From NCBI GenBank assembly GCA_031763025.1, contig JASSKH010000002.1, positions 17,768,468-17,832,467 of the forward strand: 64,000 nucleotides of DNA. Reading direction: 5' to 3'. The notes beneath the pieces are model-generated. The model was not told the origin of the DNA. It saw nothing but the letters and a program-made list of their open reading frames with translations, and ran no database searches. This DNA is from Macrocystis pyrifera. Lineage: Eukaryota > Sar > Phaeophyceae > Laminariales > Laminariaceae. The translations under genes and the position numbers were made by a program. Shown piece after piece: positions 1-11,583 of the stretch (its first letter is position 1; every line of letters starts with the position of its first letter).

Positions 1-20
1 TACAGCACAGGGTATCCAAG

Positions 21-48
21 AATTTTCGGGGGCTTCGCCCCCGGAATT
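21..48. other. GC-rich hairpin at left edge
   Basis: An inverted repeat: a 7-bp stem CGGGGGC / GCCCCCG around a TTC loop, extended by AATT / AATT with a small bulge. It could form a stable hairpin. No gene is attached to it and its function is unknown. Confidence 0.5.
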
Positions 49-319
49 AAATTAATTAAAATAAGATTCGTAGTCGATACCGCCGGTGGGGCGTGATCCC
101 ACGTCTCTCTGCGTTAACGGTTAGAGTGTAGGACAGCTCGGGCTGAGACAGCAGCCCGATGACAAGATCAGACAGGGAGATATGCGGAGTGAGAGCCGAG
201 GGGCGAGCAATCATCGTTGCTCTCGCGGCACTCGGGTCAAAGGACAGTTCAGCGGGGCCTTGCTATGTCCCGCTGCGGAGAATCCGCTAGGCAGAATAGC
301 CGCCGCTGAAGATCCGTCA
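49..319. other. Left flank of the satellite, no gene seen
   Basis: About 270 bp of non-satellite sequence with no convincing ORF. A patch around 74-150 faintly resembles the 3' half of a tRNA on the minus strand (5-bp arms around a 7-nt loop near 78-95), but no full cloverleaf can be drawn. The satellite starts abruptly near 320. Confidence 0.4.
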
Positions 320-3300
320 GCGGAACATGTCGATTAACGAACAACATTTGTGTTTTTCATGCTCCACGTAGACTTGCTCGGGCGGCAAGACCTCCAAATA
401 CGCGCTCGCTTGTTCGTACGCCGCGCTAAAGGTCGTTTACCAGGCCGAAAACGCGTTTTTACCCGTTACCCTACCACTTGCCCGTAGGATGATATTTGTC
501 ACTGTTGATTAACTTGTGATCGGCGCGTTCATGTCGATTGACCAACAACATTTGTGTTTTTCATACACCACGTAGACTTGCTCGGGCGGCAAGACCTCCA
601 AATACGCGCTCGCTTGTTCGTACGGCGCGCTAAAGGTCGTTTACCAGGCCGAAAACGCGTTTTTACCCGTTACCCTACCACTTGTCCGTAGGATAATATT
701 TGTCACTGTTGATTAACTTGTGATCGGCGCGTTCATGTCGATTGACCAACAACATTTGTATTTTTCATACACCACGTAGACATGCTCGGGCGACAAGACC
801 TCCAAATACGCGCTCGCTTGTTCGTACGGCACGTGAAACGTCGGTACCCAGGTCAAAAACGTGTTTTTTTCCTTTTACCCTACCACTCGTCCGTAGGATA
901 ATATTTGTCACTGTTGATTAACTTGTGATCGGCGCGTCCCTATCGATTGACCAACAACATTTGTGTTCTTCATGCTTTACGTAGACATGCTCGGGCGACA
1001 AGACCTTCAAATACGCGCTCGCTTGTTCGTACGGCGCGTGAAACGTCGGTACCCAGGTCAAAAACGCATTTTTTTTGTTTTTTTTACCTTACCACTTGTG
1101 GGTAGGATAATATTTGACACAATCGATAAACTTGTAAACGGCGCGTTCATGTCGATTAACGAACAACATTTGTGTTTTTCATGCTCCACGTAGACTTGCT
1201 CGGGCGGCAAGACCTCCAAATACGCGCTCGCTTGTTCGTACTGTGCTCTAAAGGTCGTTTACCAGGCCGAGAACGCGTTTTTACCCGTTACCCTACCACT
1301 TGTCCGTAGGATAATATTTGTCACTGTTGACTAACTTGTGATCGGCGCGTTCATGTCGATTGACCAACAACATTTGTGTTTTTCATATACCACGTAGACA
1401 TGCTCGGGCGACAAGACCTCCAAATACGCGCTCGCTTGTTCGTACGGCACGTGAAACGTCGGTACCCAGGTCAAAAACGCGTTTTTTCCTTTTACCCTAC
1501 CACTCGTCCGTAGGATAATATTTGTCACTGTTGATTAACTTGTGATCGGCGCGTCCATATCGATTGACCAACAACATTTGTGTTCTTCATGCTCCACGTT
1601 GACATGCTCGGGCGACGGGACCTTCAAATACGCGCTCGCTTGTTCGTACGGCGCGTGAAACGTCGATACCCAGGTCAAAAAAGCGTTGTTTTTGTTTTTT
1701 TTACCTTACCACTTGTCCGTAGGATAATATTTGACACTGTCGATAAACTTGTGATCGGCGCGTTCACCTCGATTGACCAACAACATTTGTGTTTTTTCAT
1801 GCTCCACGTAGACATGCTCGGGCGACAAGACCTTCAAATACGCGCTCGCTTGTTCGTACGGCGCGTGAAACGTCGGTACCCAGGTCAAAAACGCATTTTT
1901 TTTTGTTTTTTACCTTACCACTTGTGGGTAGGATAATATTTGACACAATCGATAAACTTGTAAACGGCGCGTTCATGTCGATTAACGAACAACATTTGTG
2001 TTTTTCATGCTCCACGTAGACTTGCTCGGGCGGCAAGACCTCCAAATACGCGCTCGCTTGTTCGTACTGTGCTCTAAAGGTCGTTTACCAGGCCGAGAAC
2101 GCGTTTTTTACCCGTTACCCTACCACTTGTCCGTAGGATAATATTTGTCACTGTTGACTAACTTGTGATCGGCGCGTTCATGTCGATTGACCAACAACAT
2201 TTGTGTTTTTCATATACCACGTAGACATGCTCGGGCGACAAGACCTCCAAATACGCGCTCGCTTGTTCGTACGGCACGTGAAACGTCGGTACCCAGGTCA
2301 AAAACGCGTTTTTTTTTTTTACCCTACCACTCGTCCGTAGGATAATATTTGTCACTGTTGATTAACTTGTGATCGGCGCGTCCATATCGATTGACCAACA
2401 ACATTTGTGTTCTTCATGCTCCACGTTGACATGCTCGGGCGACGGGACCTTCAAATACGCGCTCGCTTGTTCGTACGGCGCGTGAAACGTCGATACCCAG
2501 GTCAAAAAAGCGTTGTTTTTGTTTTTTACCTTACCACTTGTGGGTAGGATAATATTTGACACTGTCGATAAACTTGTGATCGGCGCGTTCACCTCGATTG
2601 ACCAACAACATTTGTGTTTTTCATGCTCCACGTAGACATGCTCGGGCGACAAGACCTTCAAATACGCGCTCGCTTGTTCGTACGCCGCGCTAAAGGTCGT
2701 TTACCAGGCCGAAAACGCGTTTTTACCCGTTACCCTACCACTTGCCCGTAGGATGATATTTGTCACTGTTGATTAACTTGTGATCGGCGCGTTCATGTCG
2801 ATTGACCAACAACATTTGTGTTTTTCATACACCACGTAGACATGCTCGGGCGGCAAGACCTCCAAATACGCGCTCGCTTGTTCGTACGGCGCGCTAAAGG
2901 TCGTTTACCAGGCCGAAAACGCGTTTTTACCCGTTACCCTACCACTTGTCCGTAGGATAATATTTGTCACTGTTGATTAACTTGTGATCGGCGCGTTCAT
3001 GTCGATTGACCAACAACATTTGTATTTTTCATACACCACGTAGACATGCTCGGGCGACAAGACCTCCAAATACGCGCTCGCTTGTTCGTACGGCACGCGA
3101 AACGTCGGTACCCAGGTCAAAAACGTGTTTTTTTTTTTTCCTTTCACCCTACCACTCGTCCGTAGGATAATATTTGTCACTGTTGATTAACTTGTGATCG
3201 GCGCGTCCCTATCGATTGACCAACAACATTTGTGTTCTTCATACTTTACGTAGACATGCTCGGGCGACAAGACCTTCAAATACGCGCTCGCTTGTTCGTA

Positions 3301-6300
3301 CGGCGCGTGTGAAACGTCGGTACCCAGGTCAAAAACGCATTTTTTTTTTTGTTTTTTACCTTACCACTTGTGGGTAGGATAATATTTGACACAATCGATA
3401 AACTTGTAAACGGCGCGTTCATGTCGATTAACGAACAACATTTGTGTTTTTCATGCTCCACGTAGACTTGCTCGGGCGGCAAGACCTCCAAATACGCGCT
3501 CGCTTGTTCGTACTGTGCTCTAAAGGTCGTTTACCAGGCCGAGAACGCGTTTTTACCCGTTACCCTACCACTTGTCCGTAGGATAATATTTGTCACTGTT
3601 GACTAACTTGTGATCGGCGCGTTCATGTCGATTGACCAACAACATTTGTGTTTTTCATATACCACGTAGACATGCTCGGGCGACAAGACCTCCAAATACG
3701 CGCTCGCTTGTTCGTACGGCACGTGAAACGTCGGTACCCAGGTCAAAAACGCGTTTTTTTTTTTTTCCTTTTACCCTACCACTCGTCCGTAGGATAATAT
3801 TTGTCACTGTTGATTAACTTGTGATCGGCGCGTCCATATCGATTGACCAACAACATTTGTGTTCTTCATGCTCCACGTTGACATGCTCGGGCGACGGGAC
3901 CTTCAAATACGCGCTCGCTTGTTCGTACGGCGCGTGAAACGTCGATACCCAGGTCAAAAAAGCGTTGTTTTTGTTTTTTACCTTACCACTTGTCCGTAGG
4001 ATAATATTTGACACTGTCGATAAACTTGTGATCGGCGCGTTCACCTCGATTGACCAACAACATTTGTGTTTTTCATGCTCCACGTAGACATGCTCGGGCG
4101 ACAAGACCTTCAAATACGCGCTCGCTTGTTCGTACGGCGCGTTAAACGTCGGTACCCAGGTCAAAAACGCGTTTTTCCCTCTTACCCTACCACTCGTCCG
4201 TAGGATAATATTTGACACTGTTGATTAACTGGTGATGGGCGCGTTCATGTCGATTGACCAACAACATTTGTGTTCTTCATACACCACGTAGACATGCTCA
4301 GGCGACAAGACCTCCAAATACGCGCTCGCTTGTTCGTACGGCACGTGAAACGTCGGTACCCAGGTCAAAAACGCGTTTTTTTTTTTTTTATTTTACCCTA
4401 CCACTCGTCCGTAGGATAATATTTGTCACTGTTGATTAACTTGTTATCGGCGCGTCCATATCGATTGACCAACAACATTTGTGTTCTTCATGCTCCACGT
4501 AGACATGCTCGGGCGACAAGACCTTCAAATACGCGCTCGCTTGTTCGTACGGCGCGTGAAACGTCGGTACCCAGGTCAAAACGCCTTTTTTGTTTTTTTT
4601 TACCCTACCACTTGTGGGTAGGATAATATTTGACACAATCGATAAACTTGTAAACGGCGCGTTCATGTCGATTAACGAACAACATTTGTGTTTTTCATGC
4701 TCCACGTAGACTTGCTCGGGCGGCAAGACCTCCAAATACGCGCTCGCTTGTTCGTACTGTGCTCTAAAGGTCGTTTACCAGGCCGAAAACGCGTTTTTAC
4801 CCGTTACCCTACCACTTGTCCGTAGGATAATATTTGTCACTGTTGATTAACTTGTGATCGGCGCGTTCATGTCGATTGACCAACAACATTTGTGTTTTTC
4901 ATACACCACGTAGACATGCTCGGGCGACAAGACCTCCAAATACGCACTCGCTTGTTCGAACGGCGCGTGAAACGTCGGTACCCAGGTCAAAAACGCGTTT
5001 TTTTTTTTTTTTTTACCCTACCACTTGTGGGTAGGATAATATTTGTCACTGTTGATTAACTTGTGATCGGCGCGTTCATGTCGATTAACGAACAACATTT
5101 GTGTTTTTCATGCTCCACGTAGACTTGCTCGGTCGGCAAGATCTCCAAATACGCGCTCGCTTGTTCGTACGGTGCGCTAAAAGTCGTTTACCAGGCCGAC
5201 AACCCGTTTTTATCCGTTACCCTACCACTTGTGGGTAGGACAATATTTGACACTGTTGATTAATTTGTGATCGGCGCGTTCATGTCGATTGACCAACAAC
5301 ATTTGTGTTTTTCATAAACCACGTAGACATGCTCGGGCGACAAGACCTTCAAATACGCGCTCGCTTGTTCGTACGGCACGTGAAACGTCGGTACCCAGGT
5401 CAAAAACGCGTTTTTACCCGTTACCCTACGACTCGTCCGTAGGATAATATTTGACACTGTCGATTAACTTGTGATCGGCGCGTTCATATCGATTGACCAA
5501 CAACATTTGTGTTTTTCGTGCTCCACGTAGGCATGCTCGGGCGACAAGACCTTCAAATACGCGCTCGCTTGTTCGTACGGCGCGTGAAACGTCGGTACCC
5601 AGGTCAAAAACTCATTTTTTTTCCTGTTACCCTGCCACTTGTCCGTAGGATAATATTTGACACTGTCGATTAATTTGTGATCGGCGCGTTCACATTGATT
5701 GACCAACAACATTTGTGTCTTTCATGCTCCACGTAGACATGCTCGGGCGACAAGACCTTCAAATACGCGCTCGCTTGTTCGTACGGCACGTGAAACGTCG
5801 GTACCCAGGTCAAAAACGCGTTTTTTTTTCCTCTTACCCTACCACTCGTCCGTAGGATAATATTTGTCACTGTTGATTAACTTGTTATCGGCGCGTCCAT
5901 ATCGATTGACCAACAACATTTGTGTTCTTCATGCTCCACGTAGACATGCTCGGGCGACAAGACCTTCAAATACGCGCTCGCTTGTTCGTACGGCGCGTGA
6001 AACGTCGGTACCCAGGTCAAAAACGCCTTTTTTGTTTTTTTTTTACCCTACCACTTGTGGGTAGGATAATATTTGACACAATCGATAAACTTGTAAACGG
6101 CGCGTTCATGTCGATTAACGAACAACATTTGTGTTTTTCATGCTCCACGTAGACTTGCTCGGGCGGCAAGACCTCCAAATACGCGCTCGCTTGTTCGTAC
6201 GCCGCGCTAAAGGTCGTTTACCAGGCCGAAAACGCGTTTTTTACCCGTTACCCTACCACTTGTCCGTAGGATAATATTTGTCACTGTTGATTAACTTGTG

Positions 6301-8560
6301 ATCGGCGCGTTCATGTCGATTGACCAACAACATTTGTGTTTTTCATACACCACGTAGACATGCTCGGGCGACAAGACCTCCAAATACGCACTCGCTTGTT
6401 CGTACGGCGCGTGAAACGTCGGTACCCAGGTCAAAAACGCGTTTTTTTTTTGTTTTACCCTGCCACTTGTGGGTAGGATAATATTTGTCACTGTTATTAA
6501 CTTGTGATCGGCGCGTTCATGTCGATTAACGAACAACATTTGTGTTTTTCATGCTCCACGTAGACTTGCTCGGTCGGCAAGATCTCCAAATACGCGCTCG
6601 CTTGTTCGTACGGTGCGCTAAAAGTCGTTTACCAGGCCGAAAACCCCGTTTTTACCCGTTACCCTACCACTTGTGGGTAGGACAATATTTGACACTGTTG
6701 ATTAATTTGTGATCGGCGCGTTCATATCGATTGACCAACAACATTTGTGTTTTTCATAAACCACATAGACATGCTCGGGCGACAAGACCTTCAAATACGC
6801 GCTCGCTTGTTCGTACGGCACGTGAAACGTCGGTACCCAGGTCAAAAACGCGTTTTTACCCGTTACCCTACGACTCGTCCGTAGGATAATATTTGACACT
6901 GTCGATTAACTTGTGATCGGCGCGTTCATATCGATTGACCAACAACATTTGTGTTTTTCGTGCTCCACGTAGGCATGCTCGGGCGACAAGACCTTCAAAT
7001 ACGCGCTCGCTTGTTCGTACGGCGCGTGAAACGTCGGTACCCAGGTCAAAAACGCGTTTTTTTTTTTTTTTCCTGTTACCCGGCCACTTGTCCGTAGGAT
7101 AATATTTGACACTGTCGATCAATTTGTGATCGGCGCGTTCACATCGATTGACCAACAACATTTGTGTCTTTCATGCTCCACGTAGACATGCTCGGGCGAC
7201 AAGACCTTCAAATACGCGCTCGCTTGTTCGTACGGCGCGTTAAACGTCGGTACCCAGGTCAAAAACGCGTTTTTTTTCCCTCTTACCCTACCACTTGTGG
7301 GTAGGATAATATTTGACACTGTCGATTAACTGGTGATGGGCGCGTTCATATCGATTGACCAATTAACGTTTGTGTTCTTCATGCTCCACGTTGACATGCT
7401 CGGGCGACGGGACCTCCAAATACGCGCTCGCTTGTTCGTACGGCGAGTTAAACGTCGGCACCCAGGTCAAAAACGCGTTTTTTTTTTGTTTTTTTACCCT
7501 ACCACTTGTGGGTAGGATAATATTTGACACTGTCAATCAACTTGTAAACGGCGCCTTCATGTCGATTAATCAACATCATTTGTGTTTTTCAGACTCCATG
7601 CGGCCATGCTCGGGCGACAAGACCTCAAAATACGCGCTCGCTTGTTTGTACGGCGCGCTAACGGTCGTTTACCAGGCCGAAAACGCTTGTCCGTAGGATC
7701 ATATTTGGCACTGTTGATTAACTTGTGACCGGCGCGTCCATGTCGATTAACCTACAACAGTTGTGTTTTTCATGCTCCACGTAGACATGCTCGGGCGACA
7801 AGAGCTCCATATACGCGCTCGCTTGTTCGTACGGCGCGCTAAAGGTCGTGAACCAGGTCAAAAACGCATTGGTACCCGTTACCCTACCACTTGTCCGATG
7901 GATAATATGTCGCACTGTTGATTAACTTGTGATCGGCGCGTTCATATCGATTAACCAACAGCATTTGTGTTTTTCATGCTCCACGTAGACATGCCCGGGC
8001 GACAAGCGCTCCAAATACGTGCTCGCGTTTTGGTATGGTGCGCTAAGGGTCGTGAATCAGGTCGAAAATACGTTGTTACCCGTTACCCTACCGCTTGCCC
8101 GCACAGAAATAGTCGTCAACGTTGATTAACGTGTCACCGGCGCGTTCTTGTCGATTGACCAACAATATTGTGTTTTTCATACACCACGTAGACATGCTTA
8201 GGCGACAAGACCTCCAAATACGCGCTCGCATGCTTGTACGGCGCGCTAAATGTCGTTAACCAGGTGGAAAACGCGGTTTTTTCCTGTTACCCTACCACTC
8301 GTCCATAGGATAATATTTGACACTATCGATTAACTTGTAAACGGCGCGTTCATGTCGATTAACCAACAACATTTGCGTTTTCCATACTCCACACAGCCAT
8401 GCTCGGGCGACAAGACCTCCAAATACGCGCGTGCTTGTTTGTACGGCGCGCTAAAGGTCGTTAATCAGGTCGAAAACGCGTTTTTACCCGTTACCCTGCC
8501 GCTTGTCCGTACGATATTATTCGTCACTGTTGTTTAACTTGTGACCGGCGCGTCGAATAA
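320..8560. repeat. Satellite DNA, about 40 monomers of 204-210 bp
   Basis: The anchor ACAACATTTG recurs at 341, 545, 749, 954, 1163 and onward at 204-209 bp spacing to about 8560, giving about 40 head-to-tail monomers. Two classes are interspersed. Class A has CGCTAAAGGTCGTTTACC and a short T5 tract before ACCCGTTACC. Class B has CGTGAAACGTCGGTACCC and a T tract of about 5 to 18. Long-range copies exist at about 827 bp (4 monomers) and about 1442 bp (7 monomers; for example 5260-5457 and 6702-6899 translate identically). Monomers right of about 7550 are more diverged, as expected at an array edge, whereas the left edge is sharp. The period is often a multiple of three, so short ORFs of about 65 codons appear on both strands; I regard these as by-products and not genes. 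A centromeric or pericentromeric role is possible but unproven. Confidence 0.95.
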
Positions 8561-8971
8561 CTAACAACCTTTGTGTTTGTCATACTCTACATCGCAGCTC
8601 CCACATAGACATGCTCGGGCGTCCTTAGTTACGGTATAGCAGTGAAACGCACATACCCGCAAGAATACCAGACGTACGTACGAGGTACCAATTGCGGCGG
8701 CGGTGTTCTTGCCGTGCTTTATTACACATCGCAGCACAACGAAGAGCGTATATACTGCGGGATGTTCAGCAATAACTGCAATGCATATATTTCAAATACA
8801 TTTCATGCTGCGCCGCTATAACAGTAGGAGTGGGAGTAGACGCAACTCTGTCCATCGTGGCCTGCAAGGTTGGTCGCGGGAGTCCTACGTACTGCTGTAC
8901 TCTTACAAGTACTGCTGTAGTAGTTGTACATACGTACACCAGTAGCTCTAGGCAACGCTCACACTGCGAAA

Positions 8972-9053
8972 TTGTTGGGGCCTGAAACCTTTGTGACGTA
9001 GGCCAATCACACTTGTTGGGTCCTGAAACCTTTGTGACGTAGGCCAATCACAC
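8972..9053. repeat. 41-bp tandem duplication with TGACGT and CCAAT boxes
   Basis: Two adjacent 41-bp copies (8972-9012 and 9013-9053) differ by about one base. Each contains TGACGT followed by GGCCAATCACA, the cores of a CRE/bZIP site and a CCAAT box. An inverted CCAAT (ATTGG) follows at about 9094. This looks like a duplicated upstream regulatory element, but no clear gene starts nearby. Confidence 0.6.
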
Positions 9054-9346
9054 ACACTAAAACCAACCAAATTGTGACAGAATTCGTACGCTGATTGGAT
9101 GATGATTTGAAGAACCTAGCTTGTCAATTCCGCCGCCCATCGCAGCACGGCACACCTGCCACAGCAGCAGTGTCTGCAGGAGAAGCGCCTAATGACAGAT
9201 AGAAAGCTCTGCTCGATGGAGGGAGCATCGGGACGACCGCGCAGCAAGCAGCTGGCAGCTGCGACACGCAGCTAGCACGCCTCCCACAATCGTGTGATGC
9301 CACCGGACAACCCCGAGACCGGAGACACAGATCACAGCAGCAGCAT

Positions 9347-9422
9347 GCCCAGTAGAGCGATGGCAAAGCTTGACAAGCGGTTGCGCCCAGTAGAGCGATG
9401 GCAAAGCTTGACAAGCGGTTAC
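9347..9422. repeat. 38-bp tandem duplication
   Basis: A 38-bp unit beginning GCCCAGTAGAGCGATGG occurs twice in tandem (9347-9384 and 9385-9422) with one base changed. No function is evident. Confidence 0.8.
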
Positions 9423-10022
9423 GAGCGAGAACAAAAAAATCCAAACGTATAAACGAGAGGCAGAGCCACCTCGACACCCCGACAGCAAGCATATACATCT
9501 ATCTGTTGTTGGAACTCGTACGATCACAAGGACTAGCTATGTCGTTGCTGCTGTTATTGCAGCGTCTGTGCAGCAGCTGTTTGCTATTGTCGTAGAGAGA
9601 GAGCGCCTACTCCCCCAAATCCGAACGTGAGAAGAGATGAGGATGGGGCTTTGGGAAGAGCGTGGCGGAATTGTAAGGACCGTTGGGGCATAAATATGAA
9701 GAATAAACGGTCGTTACATTATTGCATCAGAATGGCGCATCAGCGTCGTGGATGGCTGGGGCCATTTTAAAATATATTCCCCATGCTCCGACGAGTCGAG
9801 GTGGGTTAAATGCCTATGATGTAGCTCTACACAAGATCTTTCGAATGTGGCTATTGTCACGGCGAGGTTCCAACTACAGCGCTCTCGTGGTGGCGTCGCA
9901 GCAGAGAGCACATACATGGCACGGGCAACAACACAAAACTCGAAAACTTGAGCGACCCGTATCGAGAATGCCTGCGCAAGCCTTGGAAATGTTTCCCTCT
10001 CCTGAGGTGGAAATCGAGTTTA

Positions 10023-10331
10023 TGTGAGATGGGTGTATCTCAGGTTCGACCTGGGTCTGCAGCAAGCTTCTCTTTCGGTAAGGTGTAGCGTGGAGGACAC
10101 GCCAGGTATAGGTGAGGCTCGGCACGGTCAGCCGAGCAGAAGTGATCATGAAGCATGACGCAAGTCATCTCACATGACAGTCATCAGCAATTACTTGGTG
10201 ATGGAGGCTGGTAATTCCCCGCCTCAACTATCATCAGATCTACGGAGTTCTGCGGCCACCTTTAGTACAAGAGTCAATATCCACGATAACGGATGAACCA
10301 CTGACTGTAGAGTAACGACCTGAGACTCACA
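10023..10331 (-). repeat. 3' LTR of gypsy A
   Basis: 309 bp, with TGTGAG...CTCACA ends that form a 6-bp inverted repeat. It pairs with 42038-42346. In minus sense the preceding sequence is a PPT ending GGGGGGCGA. Confidence 0.9.
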
Positions 10332-10632
10332 TCGCCCCCCAATGTTTGAACGCCTCTTACTGGAGAACCCAGCAAAGGTTTCGAACATTCTAGAAGGAAC
10401 GGTTTCTAGGTTCTCTACTAGTCAGAAATTTGTACAGTGAGTGGTATATAGTTGATGTATATGATTCAACTGGTTCATTTTCAAACCATGTCACTCCCAG
10501 CGTAGTGAAAACCACGGGCTTGTGTGACTATGATAGAATTTTACTACAGAATCAGTCATATACTAACGATGTATCAACTACCAGTGGCGGTGCGTATATT
10601 AAATTAATATGCGCAACCAGAACCTTTTATAA

Positions 10633-10801
10633 CAATGGTATACGGAACCATGTATACTATGGTGTACGGAACCATGTATACTTGCTATGGTATACGGAAC
10701 CATGTATACTATGGTATACGGAACCATGTATACTTCCTATGATATACGGAACCATGTATACTATGGTGTACGGAACCATGTATACTTACTATGGCATACG
10801 G
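10633..10801. repeat. Palindromic ATGGTATAC...ACCAT array, left part
   Basis: Closely spaced copies of an interrupted palindrome, ATGGT-7 nt-ACCAT with GTATAC at its heart, alternating with GTATACTTNCTATGG spacers. The array continues at 16880 across copia-1, so it was one block before copia-1 landed. It lies in the 3' non-coding part of gypsy A. It may be a protein-binding array or just a tandem expansion. Confidence 0.8.
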
Positions 10802-11057
10802 TGTTCGTAGAGTCCAAGCCTGGATGCCCTGACCACCACGTGGTCTGATGAGTTTCTTTATAATCGTTGTATTAGAGGACAGAGGAGAGGAGAGAGAGCG
10901 GAGCCTAGCTCGTAGCTCGGAGCAGAGAACGGAGCAGAGAACGGAGTGCTCAAACTCTCCTCGTGAACACACGGCATAATTCATAATAACGCCTGCGAAG
11001 ATATACGCAACCCTCTACAACTTGTAACCGTCGCTGCTGGAACGATCCAAACGAACA
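10802..11057 (-). repeat. 3' LTR of copia-1
   Basis: 256 bp, TGTTCG...CGAACA. One base differs from the 5' LTR (GGAGAGGAG versus GGAGGGGAG). The stretch 11058-11371 next to it is the 3' untranslated part of the element and holds the PPT. Confidence 0.95.
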
Positions 11058-11371
11058 CCCTCCCTGGCTCTTCACAGCAGTGACGAGACCGAAAAGACAT
11101 TCAAGACTTGCTAGGACCTAAGAACAGCCAACGACAGTCCCGCAGGAGGAAACCCGGCCACCGGGTCAAAACCCCCTGTATAACACATATACTCCAAACC
11201 ATTGCAATTGAAACAACGGCCGCATTCCAAACGATGACCATGGCCAGAAAATAAAATGTCAAGCGGTGCCCTACTCCCCCATGCCCCTCAAAGTAGCGCA
11301 GGGTTGGCGACCTGACAAATTATTCCTCGCATCACTCAAACGTGGTACTCATCGAATAATGCTCATACCCC

Positions 11372-11581
11372 TCAGTCACCCTCCAAAGGCAGATTCAACA
11401 AGAACCTACGATGAGACTTAAAAGGGGTCGCAGCAAGGGATTTCGTCAAAATATCCGCGTGCTGCTCTTCCGAAGCTACGAACTGAATGTCGATCTTCTT
11501 AGCACGAAGTAGCTCTCTGACAAAATGAAAACGCACGTCGATATGCTTACTCCGAGCAGAACTAAGAGGGTTTTCAGCCAA
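11372..11581 (-). pseudogene. Copia-1 RNase H C-terminal tail
   Basis: The last 69 codons of the copia pol frame, reading AENPLSSARSKHIDVRFHF and HADILTKSLA, the usual end of copia RNase H. It is out of frame with 11584-13566 because one C is missing in a C run near 11592; copia-2 keeps the extra base at 44011. The fragment is a broken tail and has no start of its own. Confidence 0.9.
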
Positions 11582-11583
11582 CG

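Larger units (their letters stand above)
8561..9998. other. Single-copy region without a supported gene
   Basis: After the last decayed monomer the sequence becomes unique. ORFs here are short, overlap on opposite strands, and show no recognisable domain. A CATAAATAT stretch at about 9690 looks like a TATA element, but the following frame (9722-10027) opens with TTG and runs straight into the mobile cluster, so I do not call a gene. The region holds two short tandem duplications, listed separately. Confidence 0.5.

Noticed and set aside
74..150. Possible tRNA on the minus strand
   Set aside because: A T-arm-like GTGGG-7 nt-CCCAC exists, but no matching anticodon or acceptor stem can be drawn.
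963..7915. Many 60-134 codon ORFs on both strands within the satellite (for example MTNIILRTSG... on the minus strand)
   Set aside because: They repeat with each 204-bp monomer, occur on both strands at the same place, and change with T-run length. They come from a period divisible by three, not from genes.
9722..10027. 101-codon plus-strand ORF after a TATA-like CATAAATAT
   Set aside because: It starts with TTG, has no domain, and its last codons run across the element E and gypsy A boundary, so it is not a conserved gene.
10023..10331. Solo LTR or MITE interpretation of this 309-bp repeat
   Set aside because: Its partner at 42038-42346 has the matching PBS, the PPT is next to this copy, and TTTA flanks the pair on the outside only, so they are the two ends of one element.
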